Source: Nocardiopsis ganjiahuensis DSM 45031 (GTDB taxonomy: Bacteria > Actinomycetota > Actinomycetes > Streptosporangiales > Streptosporangiaceae). Taken from it: 64,000 bases of DNA. Each line of letters begins with the position of its first letter. The stretch's first letter is position 1. The stretch is taken from positions 62,001 to 126,000 of the forward strand of contig NZ_ANBA01000007.1 in NCBI RefSeq assembly GCF_000341085.1, written 5' to 3'. The notes under the pieces were generated by a model that worked only from the letters and a program-made list of their open reading frames with translations, was not told the DNA's origin and searched no databases. Shown piece by piece: positions 54,047-62,862 of the stretch. The position numbers and the translations under genes are program-made.

Positions 54047-55042
54047 TTACGCGGCGTCCCGGAAGGCCTCGTAGAGCTCCAGGTCCGCACCGTCGAGGTG
54101 GGACAGGAAGTACTCGTGGACCTGGTCGCGGAAGGCGTCCACGTCCACGTCGTCGACGACCTCCACGGCGCCGGAGGACTCCCACTCGGCGAGGATCTCC
54201 GTCTCGGCCTCCTCGATGCAGGCGCGGTTCTCCTCCCGGACCTCGGTCACCGCCTCCTGGAGCACCTGCTGCTGCTCCTCGGTGAGCTGTTCCCAGGTCT
54301 GGCCGGAGACCACGATCATCTGCGACCCGATCTGGTGTCCGGAGAGGCTGAGGTGGGACTGCACCTCGTCGAAGTTGTCGGCGTCGATGGTCGCGATCGG
54401 GTTCTCCTGGCCGTCGACGGTCCCCTGCTGGAGGGCCATGTAGACCTCCTCGAAGGCCACCGCCGTGGGGTTCGCGCCCATCGCCTCCGCGTTGGCCAGG
54501 TAGATGGGGGAGTCGGGGAAGCGCATGCGCAGGCCGGACAGGTCGTCGGGGGTGCGGATCGGCTGGTTGGCGGTGAAGTGCCGGTCGCCGAAGTACCAGA
54601 CGTCGAGGATCTTCGCGCCGGTGGCCTCCTCGAAGCCCTGCTTCATGTCGTCGGAGGCCTCCGAGTCGAAGAAGGAGAACATGTGGTCGGCGTCGTCGAA
54701 CGCGTAGGCGGCGTCGAAGACCCCGATCGGCTCGTAGGCCGAGCCCAGTGCCGCCGACCCCTGCACGTCCATGTCGATGTCGCCGGACATCACCGAGGCG
54801 AAGGTCTCGGTGTTGTCGCCGAGCTGGCTGCCGGGGAAGGTGTCGATGCCGAAGCCGGCGTCGGACTCCGCGACCCGTTCGGCCACGAGATCGATGCCGC
54901 AGCGGGTGTGCGGGTGGTCGTCGGTGTAGCTGGTGGAGAAGGTCAGGGTCGGGCCGCCGCTGTCGTCGCCGCCCGAACCGCAGGCGGTGAGGAGGAGCGC
55001 TGCGGCCGGCAGGAGTGCGGCGACACGGATTCCGGTGTTCAT
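54047..55042 (-). CDS. dctP: TRAP transporter substrate-binding protein DctP
   Basis: 331 residues, lipobox LTAC (Cys21). TLTFSTSYTDDHPHTRCGIDLVAERVAE, GSQLGDNTETFASVMSGDIDMDVQG and GLRMRFPDSPIYLANAEAMGANPTAVAFEEVYMALQQGTVDGQENPI are the family signature, including the Arg that binds carboxylates. It catches an organic acid outside the membrane for DctQM. Operon context suggests quinate, shikimate, a dehydroshikimate-type acid, or malonate. Confidence 0.94.
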   Translation of the reverse strand: MNTGIRVAALLPAAALLLTACGSGGDDSGGPTLTFSTSYTDDHPHTRCGIDLVAERVAESDAGFGIDTFPGSQLGDNTETFASVMSGDIDMDVQGSAALGSAYEPIGVFDAAYAFDDADHMFSFFDSEASDDMKQGFEEATGAKILDVWYFGDRHFTANQPIRTPDDLSGLRMRFPDSPIYLANAEAMGANPTAVAFEEVYMALQQGTVDGQENPIATIDADNFDEVQSHLSLSGHQIGSQMIVVSGQTWEQLTEEQQQVLQEAVTEVREENRACIEEAETEILAEWESSGAVEVVDDVDVDAFRDQVHEYFLSHLDGADLELYEAFRDAA

Positions 55043-55098
55043 GGCGGAACCTTTCTCGGGGAGTGGGTGCGGGAAGGGGATCGGGGTGAGCAGTGCCC

Positions 55099-56373
55099 CT
55101 ACAAGCCCAGGTGGCGGGGCAGGAAGAGGACGAGGTCGGGGACGAGAGTCAGCAGCACGAGCACCGCCAGGAGCGGGATCAGGAACGGCGCGGTGCCGCG
55201 GAACACCTCGTGCATCGGTGTGCGGGTCGCCGAGCCGAGCACGAAGAGCACACCGCCGAGGGGAGGCGTGAGCAGCCCGAGCATGAGGTTCACGATGGTG
55301 AGCACACCGAAGTGGACGGGGTCGACGCCGAACTGCACGGCGATCGGGAGCAGGACCGGGACCGTGATGACCAGCGCGGCGACGGGTTCCAGGACGGTGC
55401 CGACGAGAATGAGCGCCACGCTCACCATGAGCAGGAACACCACGGGGCTGTCCGTGAAGCCGAGCAGGAACGAGGCGATGTCCTGCGGCACCCGTTCGCG
55501 GGCCAGGACCCAGCCCAGCAGCCCCGAGGCGGCGAGGATCAGCGTGATCGACGCCGCGGTGGTCGCGGTCTCGACCGTGATGGACCAGAGGGAACGCAGG
55601 GTGAGGCGCCGGTAGCAGAACCCGAGGGCGAGGATGTAGGCGACACCGACGGCGGCCGCCTCGGTCGGGGTGAACAGGCCGCTGAGGATGCCTCCGAGAA
55701 GGAGGACCGGCGCGCCCAGCGGGCCGATGACGCGCACGGCCGCGGTGCGGAACTCGCCGGGCTGCGAACGGCGCCCGGCGAGCTGGGGCTGCTTGCGGCT
55801 CCAGACGAAGACGTACAGCGCCAGGCCGCCCGCGATGAGGAGGGCCGGGACCACGGCCGCGGCGAACAGCGCCGCGGTGGAGACCGCGGCCACCGAGGCG
55901 TAGATGATCGCGGGGATGCTCGGCGGCATCACCGGGCTGACCAGGCTGGAGGAGGCGGTCAGGCCGAGGGCGAAACGGCGGGGGTAGCCGCGGCTCGTCA
56001 TGGCCGGGACGATCATCTTGCCCATGCCGGCGACGTCGGCCAGGGCGGTGCCGCTGATCCACGAGAAACCGACGCTGACGCCGATGTTCACATAACCCAG
56101 GCTCGCGCGGACCCGGCCGAACAGCACCTGGGCGAAGGCGAAGATGCGGTCCGCGATCCCCGTGTGGTTGGCGACCACCCCCAGCAGGATGAACAGCGGC
56201 ACGGCCAGCAGGGGGAAGCTGTTGACCTCCTGTGCCGCCGTGCGCAGGCTCAGGCCCGTGGACTGGTCGGTCACGACCATGTAGAGCAGGGTGGGACCGA
56301 GGATCGCGAACGCCACGGGGACGCGCAGCAGCATGAGGACGAGGATTCCGGTGATGACCAGCGCGGCGCTCAT
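55099..56373 (-). CDS. dctM: TRAP transporter large permease DctM
   Basis: 424 residues with about twelve membrane helices, starting in an ATGA overlap with DctQ. SFPLLAVPLFILLGVVANHTGIADRIF, GSVSWISGTALADVAGMGKMIVPAM-like region, SSSLVSPVMPPSIPAIIYASVA, GLFTPTEAAAVGVAY and LTPPLGGVLFVLGSATRTP are diagnostic of DctM. Sodium-driven uptake with DctP and DctQ. Confidence 0.95.
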   Translation of the reverse strand: MSAALVITGILVLMLLRVPVAFAILGPTLLYMVVTDQSTGLSLRTAAQEVNSFPLLAVPLFILLGVVANHTGIADRIFAFAQVLFGRVRASLGYVNIGVSVGFSWISGTALADVAGMGKMIVPAMTSRGYPRRFALGLTASSSLVSPVMPPSIPAIIYASVAAVSTAALFAAAVVPALLIAGGLALYVFVWSRKQPQLAGRRSQPGEFRTAAVRVIGPLGAPVLLLGGILSGLFTPTEAAAVGVAYILALGFCYRRLTLRSLWSITVETATTAASITLILAASGLLGWVLARERVPQDIASFLLGFTDSPVVFLLMVSVALILVGTVLEPVAALVITVPVLLPIAVQFGVDPVHFGVLTIVNLMLGLLTPPLGGVLFVLGSATRTPMHEVFRGTAPFLIPLLAVLVLLTLVPDLVLFLPRHLGL

Positions 56374-56909
56374 TCGGCACGCTCCTCGGGGACGGACTCC
56401 ACCACGGGAGGTGCGGGCAGGAGGGTGTTGGCCAGGGCCCGCAGTGCGGCCAGGGCCAGCCCGACCATGGGGATGACGTAGGTCCAGGACAGGGGGATGT
56501 CCAGGGCGGGTGTGGTCTGCGGGGAACCGCCGAAGACGAGTTCGGCGGCTTCGAACACGAACCCGACGGCCACCGCCGCGACGACGAGGTTGGCCAGGAT
56601 CCAGACCGCGCGCAGGGCCCGGCCGCCGACCACGTGATCGACCAGCTTCAGGGTGACGTGCTCGTCCTTGCCGACCAGGTGGCCCGCCAGGGAGAAGGTC
56701 AGCCACACCAGTCCGAACCTGGCGAGCTCGCCGGTCCAGACCCAGCCGGAGACCGGCAGGTGGCGCTGCGTGGCCTGGACGAGCATCAGCGTGAAGATCA
56801 CCGCCAGCAGCAGGGCACCGGTGACGAGTTCAGCGGTTTCCAGCCACCGGACCACCGCCGGTCTGGGGCGCGGCGGCCCGGTGTCGTTTGTTTCGGGGGA
56901 TTGGCTCAT
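56370..56909 (-). CDS. dctQ: TRAP transporter small permease DctQ
   Basis: 179 residues from the ATG at MSQSPETND. Four membrane helices (LVTGALLLAVIFTLMLVQATQ, FGLVWLTFSLAGHLVG, AVWILANLVVAAVAVGFVF, YVIPMVGLALAALRALA). WTGELARFGLVWLTF and KDEHVTLKL are DctQ hallmarks. First gene of the catabolic operon, divergent from the LacI regulator. Confidence 0.93.
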   Translation of the reverse strand: MSQSPETNDTGPPRPRPAVVRWLETAELVTGALLLAVIFTLMLVQATQRHLPVSGWVWTGELARFGLVWLTFSLAGHLVGKDEHVTLKLVDHVVGGRALRAVWILANLVVAAVAVGFVFEAAELVFGGSPQTTPALDIPLSWTYVIPMVGLALAALRALANTLLPAPPVVESVPEERAE

Positions 56910-57012
56910 CCCAGTCGGCTCCAGTCGGGAGAACACGGCTTTTCGCTGATCAGCGGCCGAGGGTGTGACGTGCGTCAAACTTTCGTGAACTCTAGGTTTC
57001 CGTTCGTGAGGA

Positions 57013-57028
57013 TGGCAAGCGATTGCCA
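57013..57028. promoter_or_regulatory. LacI-family operator
   Basis: TGGCAAGCGATTGCCA, a 16-bp dyad with the central CG step typical of LacI-family sites, 34 bp before lacI and 104 bp before dctQ. Binding would repress both directions. Confidence 0.8.
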
Positions 57029-57061
57029 AAAGTTGTCACGAGCCGGTAGGAAGAGGAGGAG

Positions 57062-58066
57062 ATGAACACTCCCAAACGCACGACCATCTACGACGTCGCC
57101 GCCGAGGCGGGGGTGGCGGCCTCCACGGTCTCCCGGACCTTCAGCAATCCACGCCGGGTGAACGCGGCCACCCGCGAACACGTGCTCCGGGTCGCCGAAC
57201 GCCTCGGCTACCGGCCCAACCCCCTGGCCACGGCCCTGCAGTCCGGCCACAAGGCGACCATCGCCATGCTGGTCCCCGACATCACCAACCCGCACTTCTT
57301 CGGCACGATCCGAGGGGCGGAGCGGCGCGCCAGCGAAGCGGGTGTCACCTTCATCCTCGGCAACACCGAGGAGTCGGCGGCCAACGAACGCAACCAGATC
57401 GAACGACTGGACCACTCGGTGGACGGGTTCGTGCTGGCCGCCAGCCGCATGAGCGACGAGACGACCGTCGGGATCGCCCAGAGCCACAATCTGGCGCTGG
57501 TCAACCGCCAGGTCGACAGCCTGCCCAGCGTGGTGGTCGACAGCGGCCCGGGCAGCTGGCAGATCGTCGAGCACCTGGCCTCGCTGGGGCACCGGTCGAT
57601 CGTCTACCTGTCGGGCCCGCACCAGTCCTGGCTGGCCGGCGAGCGCTGGAAGGCGCTGCGGGCGGCGGCGGGCCGGCGCGGGGTCGCCGTCTCCCGGCTC
57701 GGCCCGTTCCCGCCCAAGGTCGGCGGCGGCGGTGCCGCCGCCGACGCCGCCCTGGTCTCCGGTGCGACCGCGCTGGTGGCCCACAACGACCTGCTCGCCA
57801 TCGGCGTCCTGCGCAGGCTCGCCGAACGCGGAGTGCCGGTGCCCGGCCGGGTCAGCGTGGTCGGCTACGACGACATCTTCGGCGCCGACCTGTGCGTCCC
57901 CGCGCTGACCACCCTCGCCGGACCGGAGGACGAGGCGGGCCGGGTGGCGGTGGAGCTCCTGTTGAGGAAGGGATCGCTGTCCGCCGACCACCCGGCGCCG
58001 CAGCGGGTGGTGCTCCCCACCCACCTGGTCATCCGCGACTCCACGGGTCCCGTTCCGGCCTCCTGA
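57062..58066 (+). CDS. LacI-family regulator
   Basis: 334 residues; ATG immediately after GAGGAGG. Residues 6-60: TIYDVAAEAGVAASTVSRTFSNPRRVNAATREHVLRVAERLGYRPNPLA, the HTH plus hinge. Effector domain from residue 65 (TIAMLVPDITNPHFFGTIRGAERRA, DGFVLAASRMSD, ALVAHNDLLAIGVLRRL, VSVVGYDDIFGADLCVPALTT). It controls the divergent TRAP-QsuB-QsuD-MatB operon; the inducer is probably the imported acid or a coenzyme A product. Confidence 0.95.
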   Translation: MNTPKRTTIYDVAAEAGVAASTVSRTFSNPRRVNAATREHVLRVAERLGYRPNPLATALQSGHKATIAMLVPDITNPHFFGTIRGAERRASEAGVTFILGNTEESAANERNQIERLDHSVDGFVLAASRMSDETTVGIAQSHNLALVNRQVDSLPSVVVDSGPGSWQIVEHLASLGHRSIVYLSGPHQSWLAGERWKALRAAAGRRGVAVSRLGPFPPKVGGGGAAADAALVSGATALVAHNDLLAIGVLRRLAERGVPVPGRVSVVGYDDIFGADLCVPALTTLAGPEDEAGRVAVELLLRKGSLSADHPAPQRVVLPTHLVIRDSTGPVPAS

Positions 58067-58075
58067 CCGCGGACG

Positions 58076-59056
58076 TCAGCCGGTTGCCGCGTCCTCGGCC
58101 ATCGACACCACGAGCTTGCCGCGGACCCCGCCCCGCTCCATGCGGTGGTGGGCGTCCCGGATCCGGCTCATCGGGAACACCTCGTCGACGTGGGGAGTGA
58201 GCCGGCCGGACTCCACGTACCGCGTGAGTTCGGCCAGGGTCTCGGGCGAGGGGTCGTTGCTGAACGGCAGGACCTGTCGGCGGTGGGCCACCGCCGACCA
58301 CAGGACGTACGCGGCCGAGCGCAGGGGCCGTGAGGTGTCCATGGCCAGGGGCAGCATCCGCCCGCCGGGTCCGAGCAGCCGGCGGTACGACTCCAGGCGG
58401 GTCCCGACCACGTCCAGGACCACGTCGAACCGGCCCAGGTCCTCCGGGCCGGTCCGCCGGTGGTCGAGGGCCTCGTGCGCTCCCAGTTCGCGCACCCAGT
58501 CGAGGTTGCGCGCCCCGGCCAGCCCGGTGACGTGCGCCCCCAGCGCACGGCCGACCTCGACGGCCGCGCTTCCCACACCTCCGGACGCACCGCGCACCAG
58601 CAGCCGCTCTCCCTCCGCCAGCCGTGCCTTCTCGACCAGGGCGGTCAACACGGTGGTGCCCGTGGCCGGAAGGGCGGCGGCCCTGATCGGATCGAGGCCG
58701 CGCGGCGCGGGCGCGACCCTGCCGACGGGCACGGCGACGTACTCCGCGGTGCTTCCGAACGCCATGTGGGGCATGAGGCCCCAGACCTCCCGCCCGACCT
58801 GCTCGGGGGAGACCCCCGTCCCCACTCCGACGACACGCCCGCTGAAGTCCACACCGATCCCGCGCGGAGGCTTCGACCGCATGACCCGGCGCAGCCTGCC
58901 CTCCCGGATCGCGGTCTCACCACCGCTGACACTGGCGGCGTGCACCCGGACGAGGACCTGGCCGGGGCCGGGACGGGGGACCGTGATCCGTTCGATCTCC
59001 AGGACCTCGGGCGGGCCGAACCGGTCGTGACGGACCGCTCGCATGGTCGTCTCCAT
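58076..59056 (-). CDS. Zinc-less quinone-oxidoreductase-type alcohol dehydrogenase
   Basis: 326 residues, ATG after GAGGAGAG. MDR family: GPGQVLVRVHAASVSGGETAIREG, GVDFSGRVVGVG, LPATGTTVLTALVEKARLAEGERLLVRGASGGVGSAAVEVGRALGA (NADPH site), then VLDVVGTRLESYRRLLGPGGRML. The catalytic zinc ligands are absent. Reduces quinones or enones. The divergent TetR gene lies 211 bp away with a palindrome between; likely a repressor-target pair. Confidence 0.93.
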   Translation of the reverse strand: METTMRAVRHDRFGPPEVLEIERITVPRPGPGQVLVRVHAASVSGGETAIREGRLRRVMRSKPPRGIGVDFSGRVVGVGTGVSPEQVGREVWGLMPHMAFGSTAEYVAVPVGRVAPAPRGLDPIRAAALPATGTTVLTALVEKARLAEGERLLVRGASGGVGSAAVEVGRALGAHVTGLAGARNLDWVRELGAHEALDHRRTGPEDLGRFDVVLDVVGTRLESYRRLLGPGGRMLPLAMDTSRPLRSAAYVLWSAVAHRRQVLPFSNDPSPETLAELTRYVESGRLTPHVDEVFPMSRIRDAHHRMERGGVRGKLVVSMAEDAATG

Positions 59057-59148
59057 GGTGATCTCTCCTCTTGTGCGGTGGAGCCCACGATCGCCCCGCC
59101 CCCGTGTTCCGCGGTTCCCGGCGGGCGCGATCGCGCTTGCCTCCGGGC

Positions 59149-59163
59149 GAACACGCCGTGTTC
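59149..59163. promoter_or_regulatory. TetR-type operator
   Basis: GAACACG-C-CGTGTTC, a perfect 7+1+7 palindrome between the divergent oxidoreductase and TetR genes. Confidence 0.65.
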
Positions 59164-59267
59164 CCGAGTCCATGGCCGAAAACGTGTAAGTGAGGGGCGG
59201 AGGCACCGTCGTCCCTCAGAACCCGAACGGCGGGAATGGGCTCCCCCGGAGAGCGGTTTCCCCGAAG

Positions 59268-59810
59268 ATGGTGCGACGTGATGCGGTGGCGAACCGCCGA
59301 CGGATTCTGAAGGCCGCCCGGGAGAGCTTCGACGCGGGCGGGCTGGACGTTCTCCTGTCCACGGTCGCCCGTCGCGCCGCGGTCGGCGAGGCGACGCTCC
59401 ACCGCCGTTTCCCCACCAAGGACGCACTGGTCAGAGAGCTCTTCGAGGAGACCGTCGACTCCTACACGCGGATCTTCGACGCTGCGCGGGACCACTCCGA
59501 CCCCTTGCAGGGGCTGGTGTACGCACTGCGCAGCAGCGCCGCCCTGCAGGTGCGGGGCCGGGTGTGCTCACCGGAGTTCGCGGAGCGGTTCCCCGTGCAG
59601 CAGGCGGAACACACGCGCGCGACCCGGGCGCGCATCGAGGAGATCCTGGGGCGCGCCCGGGATGCGGGCGCGGTGCGCGCGGACATCCGCCTGGACGACG
59701 TGGCCCTTCTCTTCTCCGCCGTCGCGGGAATCGTCGGGGAACCCGATCCGCATCGAAGGGCGCAGCGTGTGGTGGACCATTTCTTGGCCTCCTTCGCCGC
59801 AGGGAGGTGA
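59268..59810 (+). CDS. TetR-family regulator
   Basis: 180 residues. RRDAVANRRRILKAARESFDAGGLDVLLSTVARRAAVGEATLHRRFPTKDALVRELFEE is the HTH; the ligand domain follows. Start by comparison with typical TetR length; upstream in-frame GTG codons exist. Divergent from the quinone oxidoreductase, which it probably represses. Confidence 0.92.
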   Translation: MVRRDAVANRRRILKAARESFDAGGLDVLLSTVARRAAVGEATLHRRFPTKDALVRELFEETVDSYTRIFDAARDHSDPLQGLVYALRSSAALQVRGRVCSPEFAERFPVQQAEHTRATRARIEEILGRARDAGAVRADIRLDDVALLFSAVAGIVGEPDPHRRAQRVVDHFLASFAAGR

Positions 59811-59840
59811 CCGGGGCCCGCGGGCGTGTTCCCGTGCGGG

Positions 59841-60347
59841 TCAGGGGGTGCGGGGACGCCGGAGGCGGTCGACCAGGAGCAGGGTCACCGACGCCGCCAG
59901 CAGGATCAGTCCCACGGGAACGAACAGGAACGCGGCGAGTCCCACCCCGATGTTGGCGCCGATCACCGGGGCGGTGGCGATCCCCCACCAGGCACCGAGC
60001 ATCAGGGGCAGGGGCGCCGACAGCAGGATCGCGATCCCCGGCAGTCGGCGGAGCCGTCCGGTGGCCAGGGCCCGCACCAGCAGTGCGGCCGCGACCAGGG
60101 CGACGAGCAGCCCCGCGACGCCGACGGCGGTGACGGCCCCGTCGGGCACCGGCCAGGGTTCGAAGGCGTGGTCGGCCTCCTCCAGGGGCAGGCCCAGTTC
60201 CCGGACGGCCTGCTTCTCGGGGACGTGGGTGCTCCACCAGCCCGCGGCGGCCGATCCGACGAAGAGCGCCGCGGCCTGGAGGGCGTGCGCGGGGGAGCGC
60301 CGAAGGGCGGCGGGGGTACGGAAGGCGGTGTCGCTGGTGTCGCTCAT
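59841..60347 (-). CDS. Hypothetical membrane protein
   Basis: 168 residues. Four membrane segments (HALQAAALFVGSAAAGWW, AVTAVGVAGLLVALVAAALLVRALA, GIAILLSAPLPLMLGAWWGIA, VGLAAFLFVPVGLILLAASVTLLL). No family recognised. Lies upstream-distal of MITE-like copy B and convergent with tetR. Confidence 0.7.
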   Translation of the reverse strand: MSDTSDTAFRTPAALRRSPAHALQAAALFVGSAAAGWWSTHVPEKQAVRELGLPLEEADHAFEPWPVPDGAVTAVGVAGLLVALVAAALLVRALATGRLRRLPGIAILLSAPLPLMLGAWWGIATAPVIGANIGVGLAAFLFVPVGLILLAASVTLLLVDRLRRPRTP

Positions 60348-60445
60348 AGGGACATGCTGCCCGTACCGGGACCGGGCCGCCTGAGTACCGGCACTCAGAC
60401 GCGAGTGGGTACCCGGGCGGCCCGGCTCCGCGGCTTCCGGAGGTC

Positions 60446-60650
60446 CTAGGCCCTGTTTTTTGGATCATTCCGCGCTCGCGGCCACCAGGCTGCCTCTCGC
60501 TGCGCCGCCAATCCTGGCTGGCAGGTGCTCGGACAGCCAAACCCGGGCTGACCTTCGCTCATCGTCTGGCGAGAGATTGCCTGGACGGCCGCTCGCATCG
60601 ATGTCGGCTCCGCCGACACGAGCGAAAGCATCCAGAAAAACAGGCCCTAG
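60446..60650. repeat. MITE-like inverted-repeat element, copy B
   Basis: 205-bp element. Left end CTAGGCCCTGTTTTTTGGAT and right end (reverse complement) CTAGGGCCTGTTTTTCTGGA are nearly identical; the inverted symmetry continues inward through GCGGCC, CCAGGC and CTCTCGC blocks. An inner hairpin TGTCGGC-TCC-GCCGACA sits at 60601-60617. Both ends carry CTAG, a possible target duplication. No transposase. The right-hand CTAG includes the aztD stop codon. Confidence 0.7.
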
Positions 60651-61840
60651 TGGGAGACCCCGCTGAGCTCGTTGGGCGCCTCGTCCAGCGTGGCCGTGCC
60701 GGTGACCTCACCGGAGCCCAGGTCCACCGAGTGGACCTGGTTGGTGGCCGGGTCGCTCACGTAGGCGGTGCCGCCGCGCACGAACAGCGCCGGACGCGGG
60801 TCCTGCCACTCCAGGGGCTCCTCCCACTCGTCCATCAGCTCGATGCTCTCGGTGATCTCCCCGGCCTCGGGGTCGATGACGTGCAGGGCGCCGTCGGTGC
60901 CCAGCACCAGGGCCTCGCCGTCCGGACCCCGGCCCAGAGAGCGGAAGGTGTAGCTGGAGGGCAGGTCGACCAGCTGCAGGTCGGCGTCGGTGGTGTCGAT
61001 CAGGGCGATCTGCTCGGGGCGCTCCAGTTCGGCGTCGGGGTCGGTCTTGTAGTCGCCGAGGATGATCGGGGACTGCTCGGAGCCGGCCTGGTTGCCGATG
61101 CGCCCGTAGTCGTCGGGGCTCTCGACCTTGGTGAACTCGCCGTCCTTGTAGATCAGGGCGCCGTCCTCGCAGCCGATGGCGACGGCCTCGTCCTGGGCCG
61201 CGCTCTCGCCGTGGACGCCGGGGCAGTCCTCGCTGCGGGCGATCTCCTCCCGGTCCGCGTCGAGCACGAGCGCGCCCACACGCTCCTCCTCGTCCCCGAG
61301 GGTGAGCAGGAGCTCACCGTTCTCCAGTTCGACCGCGACCCCGTGGTGGGCCTCCTCCGCGGTGTGGACCTCGGTCTCCTCGGGCATCCCCTCGCCGAGC
61401 GCGTCGGTGTCGAAGGCGGTGATCTCCCCGGTGCCGTCGGCGAACAGGACGGTGCGGCCGCCGTGCCGCACCACGTGCCCGGGGGCGTCGGCGCTGAAGA
61501 GGGTGTCGGTCAGCTCGGCGCCCGCCGCGTCCAGGACCTGGAAGCCGTCGGACGTGGAGACGAACACGTGCCGGTCGTCCCCGGCCGGGTTGATCCGGTT
61601 GAAGCCCTCCAGCTCGATGTCGGCGACCACGTCGAGGGTCTGCCCGTCCAGGACGTACAGGCCGCCGTCGTAGGTGGTGACCACGGGCTCCGTGGCCACG
61701 ATCTCCGCGGGGGTGCCCTCCGCGTCGGCGTCCGCCGCGGCGTCGTCGCTGTCGGCGCCGGTGCCGCAGGCGGTCAGCAGGAGACCTGCGGACAGCAGGG
61801 CGGGCAGGGCCGCCCCGCGGGTGATTCGGTTCGTACGCAT
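60647..61840 (-). CDS. aztD: AztD-like zinc metallochaperone lipoprotein
   Basis: 397 residues; lipobox LTAC (Cys25). Beta-propeller repeats (DGGLYVLDGQTLDVVADIEL, HVFVSTSDGFQVLDAAG, TVLFADGTGEITAFDTD, GALHVIDPEAGEI, GTAYVSDPATNQVHSVDLGSGEV). EEAHHGVAVELENGELLLTLGDEE and a Cys pair (SEDCPGVHG, AIGCEDGAL) match AztD, which delivers zinc to AztC outside the membrane. Third gene of the visible aztD-aztC-aztD unit; its TAG stop is provided by the end of a MITE-like repeat. Confidence 0.87.
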   Translation of the reverse strand: MRTNRITRGAALPALLSAGLLLTACGTGADSDDAAADADAEGTPAEIVATEPVVTTYDGGLYVLDGQTLDVVADIELEGFNRINPAGDDRHVFVSTSDGFQVLDAAGAELTDTLFSADAPGHVVRHGGRTVLFADGTGEITAFDTDALGEGMPEETEVHTAEEAHHGVAVELENGELLLTLGDEEERVGALVLDADREEIARSEDCPGVHGESAAQDEAVAIGCEDGALIYKDGEFTKVESPDDYGRIGNQAGSEQSPIILGDYKTDPDAELERPEQIALIDTTDADLQLVDLPSSYTFRSLGRGPDGEALVLGTDGALHVIDPEAGEITESIELMDEWEEPLEWQDPRPALFVRGGTAYVSDPATNQVHSVDLGSGEVTGTATLDEAPNELSGVSH

Positions 61841-61920
61841 GCTGCTTCTCTCTCAGGGGTGTGTCGTGCGGGAAACGGAAAACGGGGGGTACGTGGTGGG
61901 GCCGGGCCGCGGGGAGGGGC

Positions 61921-62862
61921 TCACTCGCCGCTGAGCCCGGTGGTGATGGCCTCGGTGTTGGAGCGCATCATCTCCAGGTAGGTCTCGGCACCGCCGCCCT
62001 CGGCGCTCAGGGACTCGGTGAAGAGCGGGATCACGTCGATCTCCACCCCGGCCTCCTCGGCCATGACCGTGGCCAGGCGGTCGGGTTGGGAGGAGTCGGC
62101 GAAGACGGCGGAGACGCCCGCCTCGGCGACGGCGTCCGACAGCTCCTTGAGGTCGGAGGTACTGGGCGAGGCCAGGGTGGTGCCGCTGGGGATCACCGCG
62201 CCGATGACCTCGAAGCCGTAGCGGTCGGCGAGGTAGCCGAAGACGTGGTGGTTGGTGACCAGCTTCCGGTTCTCCTCGGGCAGGGCGGCGAACTCCCCGC
62301 CCATCCAGGTGTCGAGTTCGGCCACCTCGGCCGCGTAGGCCTCGGCGTTGGCGCGCACGGTGTCGGCGTCCACGCCCGGGACCTCCTCGACCACGTTCTC
62401 GGTGATCAGGTCGATCGCCGTCAGCACCCGCTCGGGGTCGGTCCAGAAGTGCGGGTCGGGCTCGCCCTCGCTCTCGTCGGAGGTGTAGGGGAGGGGGTCC
62501 ACGCCCGCGCCGACCTCCAGCGCGGGTACGCCCTCCTCCTCGGCGGCGGTGACGTTGTGCGCGACCCCTTCTTCCAGGCCGAGGCCGTTGTGGACGACGA
62601 GTGAGGCGTTCTCCAGGGTCGCGGCCTCCTGGGCGGAGATCGCGAAGGAGTGCGGGTCGGTGTCGGGTCTCATCAGAACGGTGACCTCGGCCTGGTCGCC
62701 GACGATCTGTTCGGTGATGTCACCGAGGATGTTGGTCGTCACGACGATCCCGGTGTCCTGGCCTTCGCTGGAGCACGAGGCCAGGGTGAGGGCGAGGCCG
62801 GTGGCCACGAGGGCGGGGAGGGTGCGTCCGGCGGGTGTGCGTCGGGGGCTCATGTCGGTCAC
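61921..62862 (-). CDS. aztC: AztC-type zinc ABC substrate-binding lipoprotein
   Basis: 313 residues; GTG overlaps the preceding gene's stop (GTGA), with ATG three codons further as the alternative. Lipobox ASC (Cys30). Metal-binding residues by family: His in DTDPHSF, His in EPDPHFWTD, His in TNHHVFGYLADRYGFE, Asp in FADSSQPDRL. The His-rich loop of ZnuA is absent, as in AztC. Captures zinc for an ABC importer; no ATPase or permease gene is visible and they may lie beyond 64000. Confidence 0.92.
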   Translation of the reverse strand: MTDMSPRRTPAGRTLPALVATGLALTLASCSSEGQDTGIVVTTNILGDITEQIVGDQAEVTVLMRPDTDPHSFAISAQEAATLENASLVVHNGLGLEEGVAHNVTAAEEEGVPALEVGAGVDPLPYTSDESEGEPDPHFWTDPERVLTAIDLITENVVEEVPGVDADTVRANAEAYAAEVAELDTWMGGEFAALPEENRKLVTNHHVFGYLADRYGFEVIGAVIPSGTTLASPSTSDLKELSDAVAEAGVSAVFADSSQPDRLATVMAEEAGVEIDVIPLFTESLSAEGGGAETYLEMMRSNTEAITTGLSGE

